From CALVGQ01 sp964370435 (GTDB lineage Bacteria; Bacillota_I; Bacilli_A; Erysipelotrichales; Erysipelotrichaceae), in the NCBI GenBank assembly GCA_964370435.1, contig CAYJJG010000001.1, positions 1 to 64,000 of the forward strand: a stretch of 64,000 bases of DNA, read 5' to 3'. The translations under genes and the position numbers were made by a program. This document shows, piece after piece, positions 1-8,147 of the stretch (position 1 is the stretch's first letter; each line of letters starts with the position of its first letter). Below the pieces are notes generated by a model. That model was not told where the DNA came from, did not search any database, and saw only the letters and a program-made list of their open reading frames with translations.

Positions 1-368
1 GTTGCGTTAATGTCATAGGTAAAAGAACCGTCATCGTTTGTATAATCCCAATAATTAGAACTAGTTGCCTCATCAAAAAATGGTGCAAATTCATTTGAAA
101 CAACAACATCTGAACTAGCAGGCATAATACCATCATCAATTAACCTTAATGACGATGCCGGATGCGTAGGCAATCCTACTTGTGTTGTCGTTGTTACTTC
201 TGCTGTAGTCGTTGTTACTTCTGCTGTTGTTTGTGCTGCTGTTGTAACATTTTGAACAACTGTATTGTTATCAGTATTTACTATAGCAGATACCGCTATT
301 GTATCAAATACATTGAATATCATAATTACAGCTAATACTAATGCTAAAATATTCTTTTTTTGATTCAT
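1..368 (-). CDS. Secreted Thr-rich surface protein, N-terminal part only
   Basis: An open frame runs from an ATG at 366-368 to the window edge, so only the first 122 residues are present. Residues 1-28 form a classic Sec signal peptide: MNQKKN, then a hydrophobic stretch LALVLAVIMIFNVF, then a plausible cleavage after VSA. It is followed by a Thr-rich linker (about residues 38-64) containing two copies of TTAEVTT, encoded by a 21-bp tandem repeat, and then a more ordered acidic region. There is no lipobox. A ribosome binding site (GGGAG) precedes the ATG and a good promoter lies at 454-482. The product is probably a large extracellular or wall-anchored protein. Its function and any C-terminal anchor lie outside the window. 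Confidence 0.75.
   Translation of the reverse strand, partial: MNQKKNILALVLAVIMIFNVFDTIAVSAIVNTDNNTVVQNVTTAAQTTAEVTTTTAEVTTTTQVGLPTHPASSLRLIDDGIMPASSDVVVSNEFAPFFDEATSSNYWDYTNDDGSFTYDINA
187..228. repeat. 21-bp tandem repeat, two copies
   Basis: Two head-to-tail 21-bp units at 187-207 and 208-228 differ only at the last base. The period is seven codons, so copy-number change would keep the reading frame and lengthen or shorten the Thr-rich linker of the secreted protein. Confidence 0.8.
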
Positions 369-453
369 TTAACTCTCCCTTTAATTTACAATCTAATATT
401 TCTCTCACTTCGCTATATTAAATTATTAATCCAATATAAAAGTGTGGATTTTC

Positions 454-482
454 ATAATATACTATTGTTTTGCTTTAGTCAA
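454..482 (-). promoter_or_regulatory. Promoter of the secreted-protein gene
   Basis: On the minus strand a -35 TTGACT (477-482) and a -10 TATTAT (454-459) are separated by exactly 17 bases. The 5' leader to the ATG at 368 is about 80 nt. Confidence 0.65.
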
Positions 483-707
483 GAATATTTTTATATTTTT
501 TTTATACGCTGATATCATATAGGAAATTATATAACAATTTTGTAAGGGTTTTCCTTACTATTTAAAATAGTGTTACTCATAATTTTAAGTATTTTTGTTA
601 AGATTAATGCCTTTCTGGGGTTCTACTACAGTATTTACATGATTTATTCTATTGATATCTAATAAATTATCTATTTTTTATTTATGTATAGTGCATATAT
701 AAAATAA
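483..707. other. AT-rich intergenic stretch, nothing recognised
   Basis: Between the promoter of the secreted-protein gene and the eno terminator there is AT-rich sequence with no frame longer than a few dozen codons and no RNA motif I recognise. TTGTTAA near 597 is only a half-site for Rex. Confidence 0.5.
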
Positions 708-725
708 AAACCCCTTTCGGGGTTT
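708..725 (-). terminator. Intrinsic terminator of eno
   Basis: A perfect 7-bp stem AAACCCC/GGGGTTT closes a 4-nt loop (715-718). On the minus strand a T-rich run follows. It begins 9 bases after the eno stop codon. Confidence 0.85.
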
Positions 726-733
726 AAGTTTAA

Positions 734-2029
734 TTATTTAACGTTGTAGAAGCAGTCCATACCTTGGTATTCAGCGATTGCTCCAAGTTCATCATCGATA
801 CGAATTAATTGGTTGTATTTAGCAATACGGTCTGTACGACTCATAGAACCAGTTTTAATTTGACCAGCATTTAATCCTACTGCGATATCAGAAATAGTTG
901 TGTCTTCTGTTTCACCTGAACGATGAGAAACAACACAAGTATAACCAGCTTTTTTAGCCATTTCAATAGCATCAAATGTTTCTGTTAATGATCCAATTTG
1001 GTTAACTTTAATTAGAATTGAGTTTGCAATTCCTTTTTCAATACCTTCTTTAAGAATTTTAGGATTAGTAACGAATAAATCATCGCCCACTAATTGAATT
1101 TTATCCCCTAAACGATCAGTAAGTTTTTTCCAACCATCCCAATCGCTTTCTCCAAGACCATCTTCAATAGATACAATTGGATATTTTTCAACCCAGCTTG
1201 CATACATATCAATCATCTCTTCAGTAGTTTTAGAACCTTGTCCTGATTTAACTAAATCATAAGTTCCTTTTTCACGGTTATGGAATTCCGATGCAGCAAC
1301 ATCTAGAGCGATACAAATGTCTTTACCTGCAACATATCCAGCAGCTTCAATAGCTTCAACAATTAATTGTAATGGTTCTTCATTTCCATCATTACAGCTT
1401 GGTGCGAATCCACCTTCATCACCAACATTTGTATTATATCCTTTACCTTTTAATACTTTACGTAAAGTGTGGAAAGTTTCTGATCCCATACGTAGAGCTT
1501 CTTTAATATCTTTTGCCCCTACTGGCATGATCATGAACTCTTGGAAATCTACAGTAGAATCCGCATGGCTACCACCATTAATTACATTCATCATTGGTAC
1601 TGGTATTGTTTTTCCATTGAATCCACCAAGATATTTGTATAAAGGCATACCATAGAAATCAGCAGCTGCACGAGCGCAAGCCATTGAAACACCTAAAATT
1701 GAATTAGCCCCTAATTTAGATTTGAAATCAGTTCCATCAAGATCTAACATTACTTTATCTACTGCATTTTGATCAGTAACATCCATTCCTAATACTGCAT
1801 CAGCAATAATATCATTTACATTGCTTACTGCTTGTAGAACACCTTTACCCATGTAACGTGATTTATCACCGTCGCGTAATTCTAAAGCTTCTCTTTCACC
1901 TGTTGATGCTCCTGATGGTACCATAGCACGTCCAAACGCACCTGATTCAGTTGTAACTTCCACTTCTATCGTTGGATTACCACGTGAGTCAATGACTTCA
2001 CGAGCATAAACATCAATAATACTTGGCAT
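734..2029 (-). CDS. eno: Enolase (2-phosphoglycerate dehydratase)
   Basis: Cytoplasmic glycolytic enzyme converting 2-phosphoglycerate to phosphoenolpyruvate with Mg2+. The 431 residues match the usual bacterial length. The start IIDVYAREVIDSRGNPTIEVEV, the substrate-loop region GAFGRAMVPSGASTGEREA, the C-terminal catalytic region with ILIKVNQIGSLTET and the SHRSGETED block are all intact. The start ATG at 2029 has a strong AAGGAGG upstream. Own terminator at 708-725. The gene is downstream of the PPi-PFK gene but separated by a terminator and its own promoter, with a cre-like site further up. No gap or phosphoglycerate mutase gene is in this cluster, so those steps must be encoded elsewhere. 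Confidence 0.98.
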   Translation of the reverse strand: MPSIIDVYAREVIDSRGNPTIEVEVTTESGAFGRAMVPSGASTGEREALELRDGDKSRYMGKGVLQAVSNVNDIIADAVLGMDVTDQNAVDKVMLDLDGTDFKSKLGANSILGVSMACARAAADFYGMPLYKYLGGFNGKTIPVPMMNVINGGSHADSTVDFQEFMIMPVGAKDIKEALRMGSETFHTLRKVLKGKGYNTNVGDEGGFAPSCNDGNEEPLQLIVEAIEAAGYVAGKDICIALDVAASEFHNREKGTYDLVKSGQGSKTTEEMIDMYASWVEKYPIVSIEDGLGESDWDGWKKLTDRLGDKIQLVGDDLFVTNPKILKEGIEKGIANSILIKVNQIGSLTETFDAIEMAKKAGYTCVVSHRSGETEDTTISDIAVGLNAGQIKTGSMSRTDRIAKYNQLIRIDDELGAIAEYQGMDCFYNVK

Positions 2030-2062
2030 TAAAAAGTCCTCCTTGTTATTTTATGCACATTC

Positions 2063-2068
2063 ATTATA
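2063..2068 (-). promoter_or_regulatory. eno promoter (-10 box)
   Basis: A perfect TATAAT on the minus strand 34 bases before the eno ATG; the likely transcription start is near 2056. A -35 box at the right spacing is weak (TTTATT-like near 2086-2091), consistent with help from an activator. Confidence 0.55.
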
Positions 2069-2145
2069 ACGCAATTATTCGTATAAATAAAGCATAAACA
2101 ATCACTTTTAAGCTTTTTTATTAGCGTCGCTTATAGCTTATTCAA

Positions 2146-2159
2146 TGTAAACGATTACA
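2146..2159. promoter_or_regulatory. Putative catabolite-responsive element (cre) upstream of eno
   Basis: TGTAATCGTTTACA (minus strand) matches the CcpA consensus TGWAANCGNTNWCA at every position. It lies about 90 bases upstream of the eno transcription start, a position compatible with activation by CcpA rather than blocking. The match is seen; the binding is inferred. Confidence 0.55.
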
Positions 2160-2163
2160 AGGA

Positions 2164-2302
2164 TTTTAACCTATTACATGTTTATAATAAATATTAATAC
2201 TAGACCACAATAATTTATCTCTACTACTATATTGTTTATTGTTTTTATATTTGTTTCCTTATGAAAAGTATTCCATATAATAGCGTAAACTTATACAAGA
2301 TA
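2164..2302. other. AT-rich spacer between the pfp terminator and the eno cre site
   Basis: No gene-like frame, RNA motif or repeat was seen in this stretch. Confidence 0.4.
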
Positions 2303-2327
2303 AAAGACGATGAAGTTCATCGTCTTT
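2303..2327 (-). terminator. Intrinsic terminator of the PPi-PFK gene
   Basis: An 11-bp perfect stem AAAGACGATGA/TCATCGTCTTT with a 3-nt loop, followed on the minus strand by TTTTATCTT. The core is nearly the same as in the terminators at 14032 and 58503. Confidence 0.75.
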
Positions 2328-2403
2328 CTTCAATATTTATTTCACCTGTCTACTTTAGTTGGATTGTATCAATAACCTCGTTTTTATGAAATAAAACCCT
2401 AAC

Positions 2404-4050
2404 TTATTCGTGTTCTAGCTCAAGTGTTTTTGTAGTAATATCACAAACTGATTCTGGCCCATAATACTGAATAGCTCCAGGATATAAGTAACAAGTTTCT
2501 TCAGACCACACTTTTCTTTGCGATGCGAAGAATTTAAATGGTTTCCCTTCAAGCTCAACAAGAGCTTTTTTAATAACGGGTTTATCTTCACCATGTCTTC
2601 TTTCAATATTCATCATTTTTGTAATTGGCATACCACCAGCAACCCATTCATTAGCTGATTTTGAAAGGTTAGAAACTTTTGATAAATATCCAGTATAACC
2701 ATATTGAATCAACATAAAAGCGTTGTACCCTAATGAATAACAGTAATCTGAATCGAAGTTAGATGGAAATGCACATCTTCCCTCATATCCGAAGAAATGA
2801 TGAAGTGCATTAAACTTACCTTTATATCCTCTTTCAGCTAATTTATCCGCAACTAAAGCAGAGAATAATTTTTCAGATTCAATTAAAGATACTTGTACGT
2901 TACCATGTGGATCTCTTTCAAGGAATAACTGTTGTTGAATCCCTTGAGGTAAAATAGCAAATACTTCCATGGCTTCTTTAGATAAACCTGTTTGAATGAA
3001 AGCATATTTTTCTTCCCAAGATTCTAAACTATTAAAAGTATCAGCTTTGCTACCTGCTAATAATTCATTAATTTCGCCAATTAATATCGAGAATTCTGGA
3101 ACAAACTCTACTACTCCTTCAGGAATAATAGCAACTCCAAAATTTTCATTTTTATTCCCACGATATTCTACTGAATCAGCAATGTAATCTGCAATTGTAG
3201 ATAGGGACATTTTCTTAGCAGCAACTTCTTCTGAAATTAAACAAATATTCGGTTGTGTTTCAAGCGCACATTCTAAAGCAACATGTGAAGCTGAACGACC
3301 CATCACTTTAATAAAGTGCCAATATTTTTTTGCCGAATTCGCATCTCTTTCGATATTACCAATTAATTCACTATATGTTTTAGCAGCAGTATCAAAACCA
3401 AATGAAATTTCAATATCTTCATTTTTTAAGTCTCCATCAATTGTTTTAGGACAACCGATAACTTGAATTCCAGTTTCATTTGCAGCGAAATACTCCGCAA
3501 GAACCGCAGCATTTGTATTTGAATCATCTCCACCAATGATTACAATTGCATTAATTCCATGTTTTTTGCAAACCTCAGCAGCAACCGCAAATTGCTCTTG
3601 TGTTTCAAGTTTTGTTCTACCCGAACCGATGATATCGAATCCACCTGTATTTCTAAATTGATCAATATACTCATCATTAAAAATCAGAGTATCATCTTCA
3701 ACAAGACCACTAGGTCCATTTTTAAATCCAATAAGAACATTTTCTTTATTTGTAGCCTTTAGTGCATCATATAATCCACAAACAACATTATGACCTCCTG
3801 GTGCTTGACCACCTGAAAGAATAACTCCTACGACTTGTTTTTTTGTTTCTGATGTGTTTTCACCTTTTTCAAATGTTATTTCTTTTTTTCCATAGGTATT
3901 AGGAAATAATTTTTGAATCTTGTCTTGATCAGCAACACTTTGTGTTTCCATACCTTCTTTAACAGCAATTTCTGCAATACCATTTCTAAGCATTTTAGGA
4001 AGCTTAGGTGTATAATCATATCTTGCTTTTTGTAATTGTGAATACTTCAT
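2404..4050 (-). CDS. pfp: Diphosphate-fructose-6-phosphate 1-phosphotransferase (PPi-PFK, long form)
   Basis: Phosphorylates fructose 6-phosphate using pyrophosphate instead of ATP; reversible, cytoplasmic. The 548 residues fit the long PFP family rather than the 320-residue ATP-PFK. Visible motifs are the PPi-site loop ILSGGQAPGGHN, the GGDDSNTNA block (ATP enzymes have GGDGS) and PKTIDGDLKN with the Lys typical of PPi users. The gene stands alone between two terminators, next to eno and tpiA. ATG at 4050 has AGAAGGAG upstream. An extended -10 (TGTTATAAT) lies just upstream, overlapped by inverted copies of TGTTAAT/ATTAACA, which could be an operator. Confidence 0.93.
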   Translation of the reverse strand: MKYSQLQKARYDYTPKLPKMLRNGIAEIAVKEGMETQSVADQDKIQKLFPNTYGKKEITFEKGENTSETKKQVVGVILSGGQAPGGHNVVCGLYDALKATNKENVLIGFKNGPSGLVEDDTLIFNDEYIDQFRNTGGFDIIGSGRTKLETQEQFAVAAEVCKKHGINAIVIIGGDDSNTNAAVLAEYFAANETGIQVIGCPKTIDGDLKNEDIEISFGFDTAAKTYSELIGNIERDANSAKKYWHFIKVMGRSASHVALECALETQPNICLISEEVAAKKMSLSTIADYIADSVEYRGNKNENFGVAIIPEGVVEFVPEFSILIGEINELLAGSKADTFNSLESWEEKYAFIQTGLSKEAMEVFAILPQGIQQQLFLERDPHGNVQVSLIESEKLFSALVADKLAERGYKGKFNALHHFFGYEGRCAFPSNFDSDYCYSLGYNAFMLIQYGYTGYLSKVSNLSKSANEWVAGGMPITKMMNIERRHGEDKPVIKKALVELEGKPFKFFASQRKVWSEETCYLYPGAIQYYGPESVCDITTKTLELEHE

Positions 4051-4500
4051 TATTTTCTCCTTCTCAATGTTAATAGTATCGGTATTATTATAACATTAAC
4101 AGCTTTAATTTCCACATGTTTTTTTGATACTTTAAATTTTAAAATAAACACAAAAGAATGTTATATTAAGATGAAAAAAAAAGAATCTTATGTATTTTTT
4201 TATATTTTTGTATTCATTTTAACATTAATTCTCATTTATCATTACAGTCATAATTTCATTTCCAGTATATAACCATTGCAAGTAACAAAAGTTAAAATTA
4301 TGTCACCCTAGAATTCTCTATAGTTTTATAATAGTGGTATCTACTAATTCACCCTTAAATTTTGTATTGATCGCTTTCAGTCTAATTAAAATTTTTTATC
4401 CATTAGGCTTCCCTAATCACTATAGTTGTCCAATCAACTCCTAAGAAATGGTTTCTTTAGTCGTGTAGATAGACTGAACCTATAAAATACAAATAAAAGA
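4051..4500. other. 450-base intergenic stretch without a recognised gene
   Basis: Apart from the pfp promoter (TGTTATAAT near 4087-4095) no gene is visible. A small hairpin ATTAGG-CTTC-CCTAAT sits near 4401-4416 without a T-run. A degenerate direct repeat containing TTTAAGGGT occurs on the minus strand near 4350 and again near 4608. It could be the debris of an old insertion or a leader RNA; I cannot assign it. Confidence 0.3.
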
Positions 4501-4544
4501 AAGGCAATATTACACCCCTAAAAACTTTGGAGTTATATTGCCTT
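4501..4544 (-). terminator. Long hairpin terminator after tpiA
   Basis: Arms at 4501-4518 and 4529-4544 pair through AAGGCAATAT/ATATTGCCTT with a few mismatches toward the loop. T-rich runs follow on both strands, so it may work in either direction. It lies about 90 bases after the tpiA stop. Confidence 0.65.
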
Positions 4545-4633
4545 TTTTCTCTATTTTAATGCTTTTATTTTTTAAGGTTCTTTTGTGATAAACTCCGAAA
4601 GTCTAAACTTGACCCTTAAACTTTTTCATTACC

Positions 4634-5377
4634 CTATTTAGTAGCGTTAATGATTTCTTCGAAAGAATCTACTTTTAATGAAGCCCCACCAATTAATGCT
4701 CCATCGATATCTTCCATAGCCATGTATTCTTTGATGTTATCAGGTTTTACTGAACCACCATATTGAACACGTACTTTATTAGCAGCATCATCTCCATACA
4801 TCGCACGAACTTGATCACGTACGATATAGCAGCAATTTTGTGCTATTTCTTTAGTAGCAGATTTTCCTGTACCAATAGCCCAAATCGGCTCATAAGCAAC
4901 AACTAATGTTGCTACATCACTTGCTTCTAAATTTGCTAATCCACCAGTTAACTGTGAACGTATAACTTCTTCTGTTTTTCCAGCATCAAATTCAGCTTCT
5001 GTTTCACCAATACATACGATTGGAGTAATTTTTGCAGTCAACAGACGTTTTACTTTTTTATTTACACTATCATCTGTTTCATTAAACATTTGTCTTCTTT
5101 CAGAATGTCCAATAATACAGTGAGTAACGTTTAACTCTTCTAACATAGGTACACTAATTTCACCAGTATAAGCACCTGCATCTTCAAAGTGACAATTTTC
5201 AGCTGCAATAATTAAGTTTTTTGCAGCATTTGTACAATCTTTTAATGCAGTATAAGGTGCACCAACACCATAATCTGCTGCATTATGAAGTTTTGGTTCT
5301 ATCGCTTCAACAAAGGCAACTGCTTCTTTACAAGTTTTATTCATTTTCCAGTTACCAACAATAATAGGTTTTCTCAT
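4634..5377 (-). CDS. tpiA: Triose-phosphate isomerase
   Basis: Interconverts dihydroxyacetone phosphate and glyceraldehyde 3-phosphate. At 247 residues it has the normal length. Key residues are visible: Asn/Lys in GNWKMNK (about 7-13), the catalytic His in IIGHSERR (about 93-100), the catalytic Glu in AYEPIWAIGTGKSAT (about 165-179) with the mobile loop, and the phosphate-binding GGSVKPDN and GALIGGASL. It starts 2 bases after the pgk stop codon, so the two are co-transcribed from the pgk promoter. Confidence 0.98.
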   Translation of the reverse strand: MRKPIIVGNWKMNKTCKEAVAFVEAIEPKLHNAADYGVGAPYTALKDCTNAAKNLIIAAENCHFEDAGAYTGEISVPMLEELNVTHCIIGHSERRQMFNETDDSVNKKVKRLLTAKITPIVCIGETEAEFDAGKTEEVIRSQLTGGLANLEASDVATLVVAYEPIWAIGTGKSATKEIAQNCCYIVRDQVRAMYGDDAANKVRVQYGGSVKPDNIKEYMAMEDIDGALIGGASLKVDSFEEIINATK

Positions 5378-5379
5378 TT

Positions 5380-6579
5380 TTATTTTTTCTCCTGAATAAT
5401 TGCAATTCCCGGTAATTCTTTACCTTCCATATACTCTAATGAAGCTCCTCCACCAGTTGAGATATGTGAGAATTTTTCTTTAAATCCTAATTGGATTGCT
5501 GCTGCTGCTGAATCACCACCACCAATTACTGTAGTAGCTCCTTCTAATTCAGAAATAGCTTTACAAATTTCTTTTGTTCCAGTCGCAAATTTTTCCATTT
5601 CAAATACACCCATTGGTCCATTCCAAACTACCGTTTTTGCACCTTCTAAAGTTTTTGAAAATAATTCAATAGTTTTAGGGCCAATATCTAGTCCCATCCA
5701 ACCATCAGGAATAGCCCCAGTATCGCAAAGCTGTGTATTTGCATCTTCACTAAATGCATCTGCGCATACATTATCGATTGGCAATACTAATTGATCTTTA
5801 GCTTTTTCTAAATATTCTTTAGCCATTTCAATACGGTCTTCTTCTAATAACGAATTACCAATTGGATATCCTTGAGCTGCCATGAAAGTATAAGCCATAC
5901 CTCCACCAACAATAACTTTATCTGCTTTTTTAAGTAGATTATCAATTACTGCAATTTTATCAGATACTTTAGCCCCACCTATAATTGCAACAAATGGACG
6001 CTCTGGTGTATCTACAGCTTTCGCTAACATTTCAACTTCTTTTTGTACTAAGAAGCCACATGCACTTGGTAAAACTTCCGCAATACCTACAGTGGAGGCA
6101 TGTGCTCTATGTACTGAACCAAAAGCATCAGAAACAAATAAATCTCCTAATTTAGCCCAATAACCAGCTAATTCAGCATCATTTTTGCTTTCGCCTTTTT
6201 CATAACGCGTATTTTGAATAAGAATAATATCTTTATCATTCATTGAATCAACTGCTTTTTCTAATTCTTCACCACGTGTTTGAGCTACAAAAGTAACTTT
6301 AGTATCCACTAACTCTGCTAAGCGATCTGCTACTGGAGCCATATTGTTTTTCTTTTTTCCTGCCTCAGTTTTCTCAGGATCTTTATGATCAATTTTCCCT
6401 AAATGAGACATTAAAATAATTTTTGCACCTTGTTCTACCAAATAATTAATAGTAGGTAAAGCTGCTTGAATACGATTGTCATTAGTAATTTTTCCATCTT
6501 TTAATGGAACGTTAAAATCAACACGAACAATGACGCGTTTTCCTTTAACATCTAAGTCGCGAACGGTTTGTTTAGCCAT
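5380..6579 (-). CDS. pgk: Phosphoglycerate kinase
   Basis: Transfers phosphate from 1,3-bisphosphoglycerate to ADP. The 399 residues match the family. Signatures include VIVRVDFNVPL near the N-terminus, the substrate-binding Arg/His region (MSHLGK, RAHAS), the hinge and nucleotide site GPMGVFE and the C-terminal GGGDSAAAA and STGGGASLE. ATG at 6579 follows AGGAGG. It is the first gene of a pgk-tpiA operon; gapA, which often precedes pgk, is not here. A promoter and a Rex-like site lie upstream, which would tie this ATP-forming step to the NADH/NAD+ ratio. Confidence 0.98.
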   Translation of the reverse strand: MAKQTVRDLDVKGKRVIVRVDFNVPLKDGKITNDNRIQAALPTINYLVEQGAKIILMSHLGKIDHKDPEKTEAGKKKNNMAPVADRLAELVDTKVTFVAQTRGEELEKAVDSMNDKDIILIQNTRYEKGESKNDAELAGYWAKLGDLFVSDAFGSVHRAHASTVGIAEVLPSACGFLVQKEVEMLAKAVDTPERPFVAIIGGAKVSDKIAVIDNLLKKADKVIVGGGMAYTFMAAQGYPIGNSLLEEDRIEMAKEYLEKAKDQLVLPIDNVCADAFSEDANTQLCDTGAIPDGWMGLDIGPKTIELFSKTLEGAKTVVWNGPMGVFEMEKFATGTKEICKAISELEGATTVIGGGDSAAAAIQLGFKEKFSHISTGGGASLEYMEGKELPGIAIIQEKK

Positions 6580-6606
6580 ATATACATATCCTCCTATGCC
6601 ACAAAA

Positions 6607-6635
6607 ATTATAACACTCTTTATAGGGATAAACAA
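6607..6635 (-). promoter_or_regulatory. pgk-tpiA promoter
   Basis: -10 TATAAT (6607-6612) and -35 TTGTTT (6630-6635) on the minus strand with a 17-base spacer; the leader to the pgk ATG is about 20 nt. Confidence 0.7.
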
Positions 6636-6650
6636 TCTAAAAATACGCAA

Positions 6651-6668
6651 TTGTTAAGTAATTCACAG
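6651..6668. promoter_or_regulatory. Putative Rex operator upstream of pgk
   Basis: TTGTTAAGTAATTCACAG fits the Rex pattern TTGTKAANNNNTTMACAA at all fixed positions but the last. It sits 16 bases upstream of the pgk -35 box. The arms are not identical (TTGTTAA and TTCACAG), so binding would need testing. Confidence 0.45.
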
Positions 6669-6675
6669 ATAAATA

Positions 6676-6703
6676 AAAGCACTATCTCGATAGATAGTAC
6701 TTT
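6676..6703 (-). terminator. Intrinsic terminator of the glg operon
   Basis: 12-bp arms (6676-6687 and 6692-6703) with one mismatch around a CGAT loop, 4 bases after the glgA stop. The following minus-strand sequence is only moderately T-rich. Confidence 0.7.
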
Positions 6704-6707
6704 AAGT

Positions 6708-8138
6708 TTATTTTAAAGATTTGTATAATGCTAAATATTCTTTAGCTGAATTTTTCCAACTTACATCTGTTTTCATAGCACGCTTAATCATCTCATTAAA
6801 TTCCTTACGACTATAATAAAACGTATCCATTGCATAACGTAAAGTATTCATCATATCATCACCATTCATAGCATAGAAACTAAACCCATTACCTGTTTGT
6901 TCAAACTGATTATAGGGCATTACAGTATCTTTTAATCCACCAGTTTCACGAACTAATGGTAAAGTACCATAACGCATAGCGATAAGCTGACTAATTCCAC
7001 AAGGTTCAAAACAAGAAGGCATCAAAAACAAATCACATCCAGCATAGATTTTATGAGCTAAATCTTCATTATAGCCACAGTAGTAAACTGAGCGACGACG
7101 ATATCTTCCTTCCATCATTCGTAAGCCTTGTTCAATACGATTTTCTCCAGTACCTAAAACTACAATTTGAACATCTTGACTCATTAAATCATGAATATGA
7201 TCTAAAATAAAATGAATACCTTTTTGTTTTGTTAAACGAGAAACAATTCCAATCAACATAACATCAGCATCTTCTCTTAGACCTAAATCAAATTGTAAGG
7301 ATTTTTTATTTGCCGCTTTATTAGTTAGTACATTTTTTATATCATAATTCTGAAACAAGCGCTCATCTGTCTTAGGATCCCACAAATCAGTATCAATACC
7401 ATTAACAATGCCACTTAAGTCCTCTTGTCGATAACGTAATACTTCTTGCATATTTTCACCAAAATAAGGTGTAAGTATCTCATTAGCATAAGTTGGTGAA
7501 ACTGTTGTTACTTTATCGCTATATACTATACCTGCTTTCATAAAACTTATACCATCATAAAAGCGAAGGGTTCCATCTTCATATAGGGAATAAGGTAATC
7601 CCAGACAACTACCCAATACTTCTTTAGGGAAATTGCCTTGATATGCTAAATTATGGATAGTATATACAAATTTGATTTTACTCATTTTTTTATCATTTTG
7701 ATAATGATGTTTACATAATACCGGAATCATACCTGTATGCCAATCATGGATATGCATTATTTGTGGATATAATTCAAGTACCCTAGTTGCCTCTAGTGCT
7801 GCCATTTGGAAAAAAGCAAAACGCTCACCGTCATCTGGATAGCCATATAAACCTTCTCTTTCAAAATACCCTTGATGCTCAACAAAATAAAACACTACAC
7901 CATCGACTTCTTTTTTATAAAGGTTTGCTTGTATGTTAATGATTCCACAATGCACTTCTAAAATAGTTGCAAATTCTAAATCCTTTTTATTTTTAGCTAT
8001 TTTTAAGTACAGAGGCATAACTACACTAACTTCCACTTTTTTATTTTTTAGAATTTTAGGAAGCGATCCAATAACATCTGCCAACCCACCACTCTTAATA
8101 AAAGGAAGTCCCTCTGATGCAACAAACATTACTTTCAT
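6708..8138 (-). CDS. glgA: Glycogen synthase (ADP-glucose glucosyltransferase)
   Basis: Adds glucose from ADP-glucose to the growing alpha-1,4 glucan. GT5 family, 476 residues, normal length. The ADP-glucose-binding KSGGLADV is at residues 16-23; the C-terminal Rossmann domain has the MPSCFEPCGISQL and TGGLKDTV blocks with the conserved Glu and Gly residues. It begins 10 bases after the glgD stop and ends the glgC-glgD-glgA operon. No branching enzyme (glgB) or phosphorylase (glgP) is in the window. Confidence 0.97.
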   Translation of the reverse strand: MKVMFVASEGLPFIKSGGLADVIGSLPKILKNKKVEVSVVMPLYLKIAKNKKDLEFATILEVHCGIINIQANLYKKEVDGVVFYFVEHQGYFEREGLYGYPDDGERFAFFQMAALEATRVLELYPQIMHIHDWHTGMIPVLCKHHYQNDKKMSKIKFVYTIHNLAYQGNFPKEVLGSCLGLPYSLYEDGTLRFYDGISFMKAGIVYSDKVTTVSPTYANEILTPYFGENMQEVLRYRQEDLSGIVNGIDTDLWDPKTDERLFQNYDIKNVLTNKAANKKSLQFDLGLREDADVMLIGIVSRLTKQKGIHFILDHIHDLMSQDVQIVVLGTGENRIEQGLRMMEGRYRRRSVYYCGYNEDLAHKIYAGCDLFLMPSCFEPCGISQLIAMRYGTLPLVRETGGLKDTVMPYNQFEQTGNGFSFYAMNGDDMMNTLRYAMDTFYYSRKEFNEMIKRAMKTDVSWKNSAKEYLALYKSLK

Positions 8139-8147
8139 AATATCCTC

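Noticed and set aside
590..610. TTGTTAA near 597 as a Rex operator
   Set aside because: Only one half-site is present and it is not near a promoter that makes sense.
4081..4120. Inverted TGTTAAT/ATTAACA pair around the pfp promoter as a Rex site
   Set aside because: The arms are 20 bases apart rather than 4 and the sequence between them does not fit; it may be another operator but not Rex.
4340..4620. Direct repeat containing TTTAAGGGT on the minus strand as an insertion-sequence scar
   Set aside because: The two copies share only about a dozen bases in AT-rich DNA, with no transposase fragment between them.
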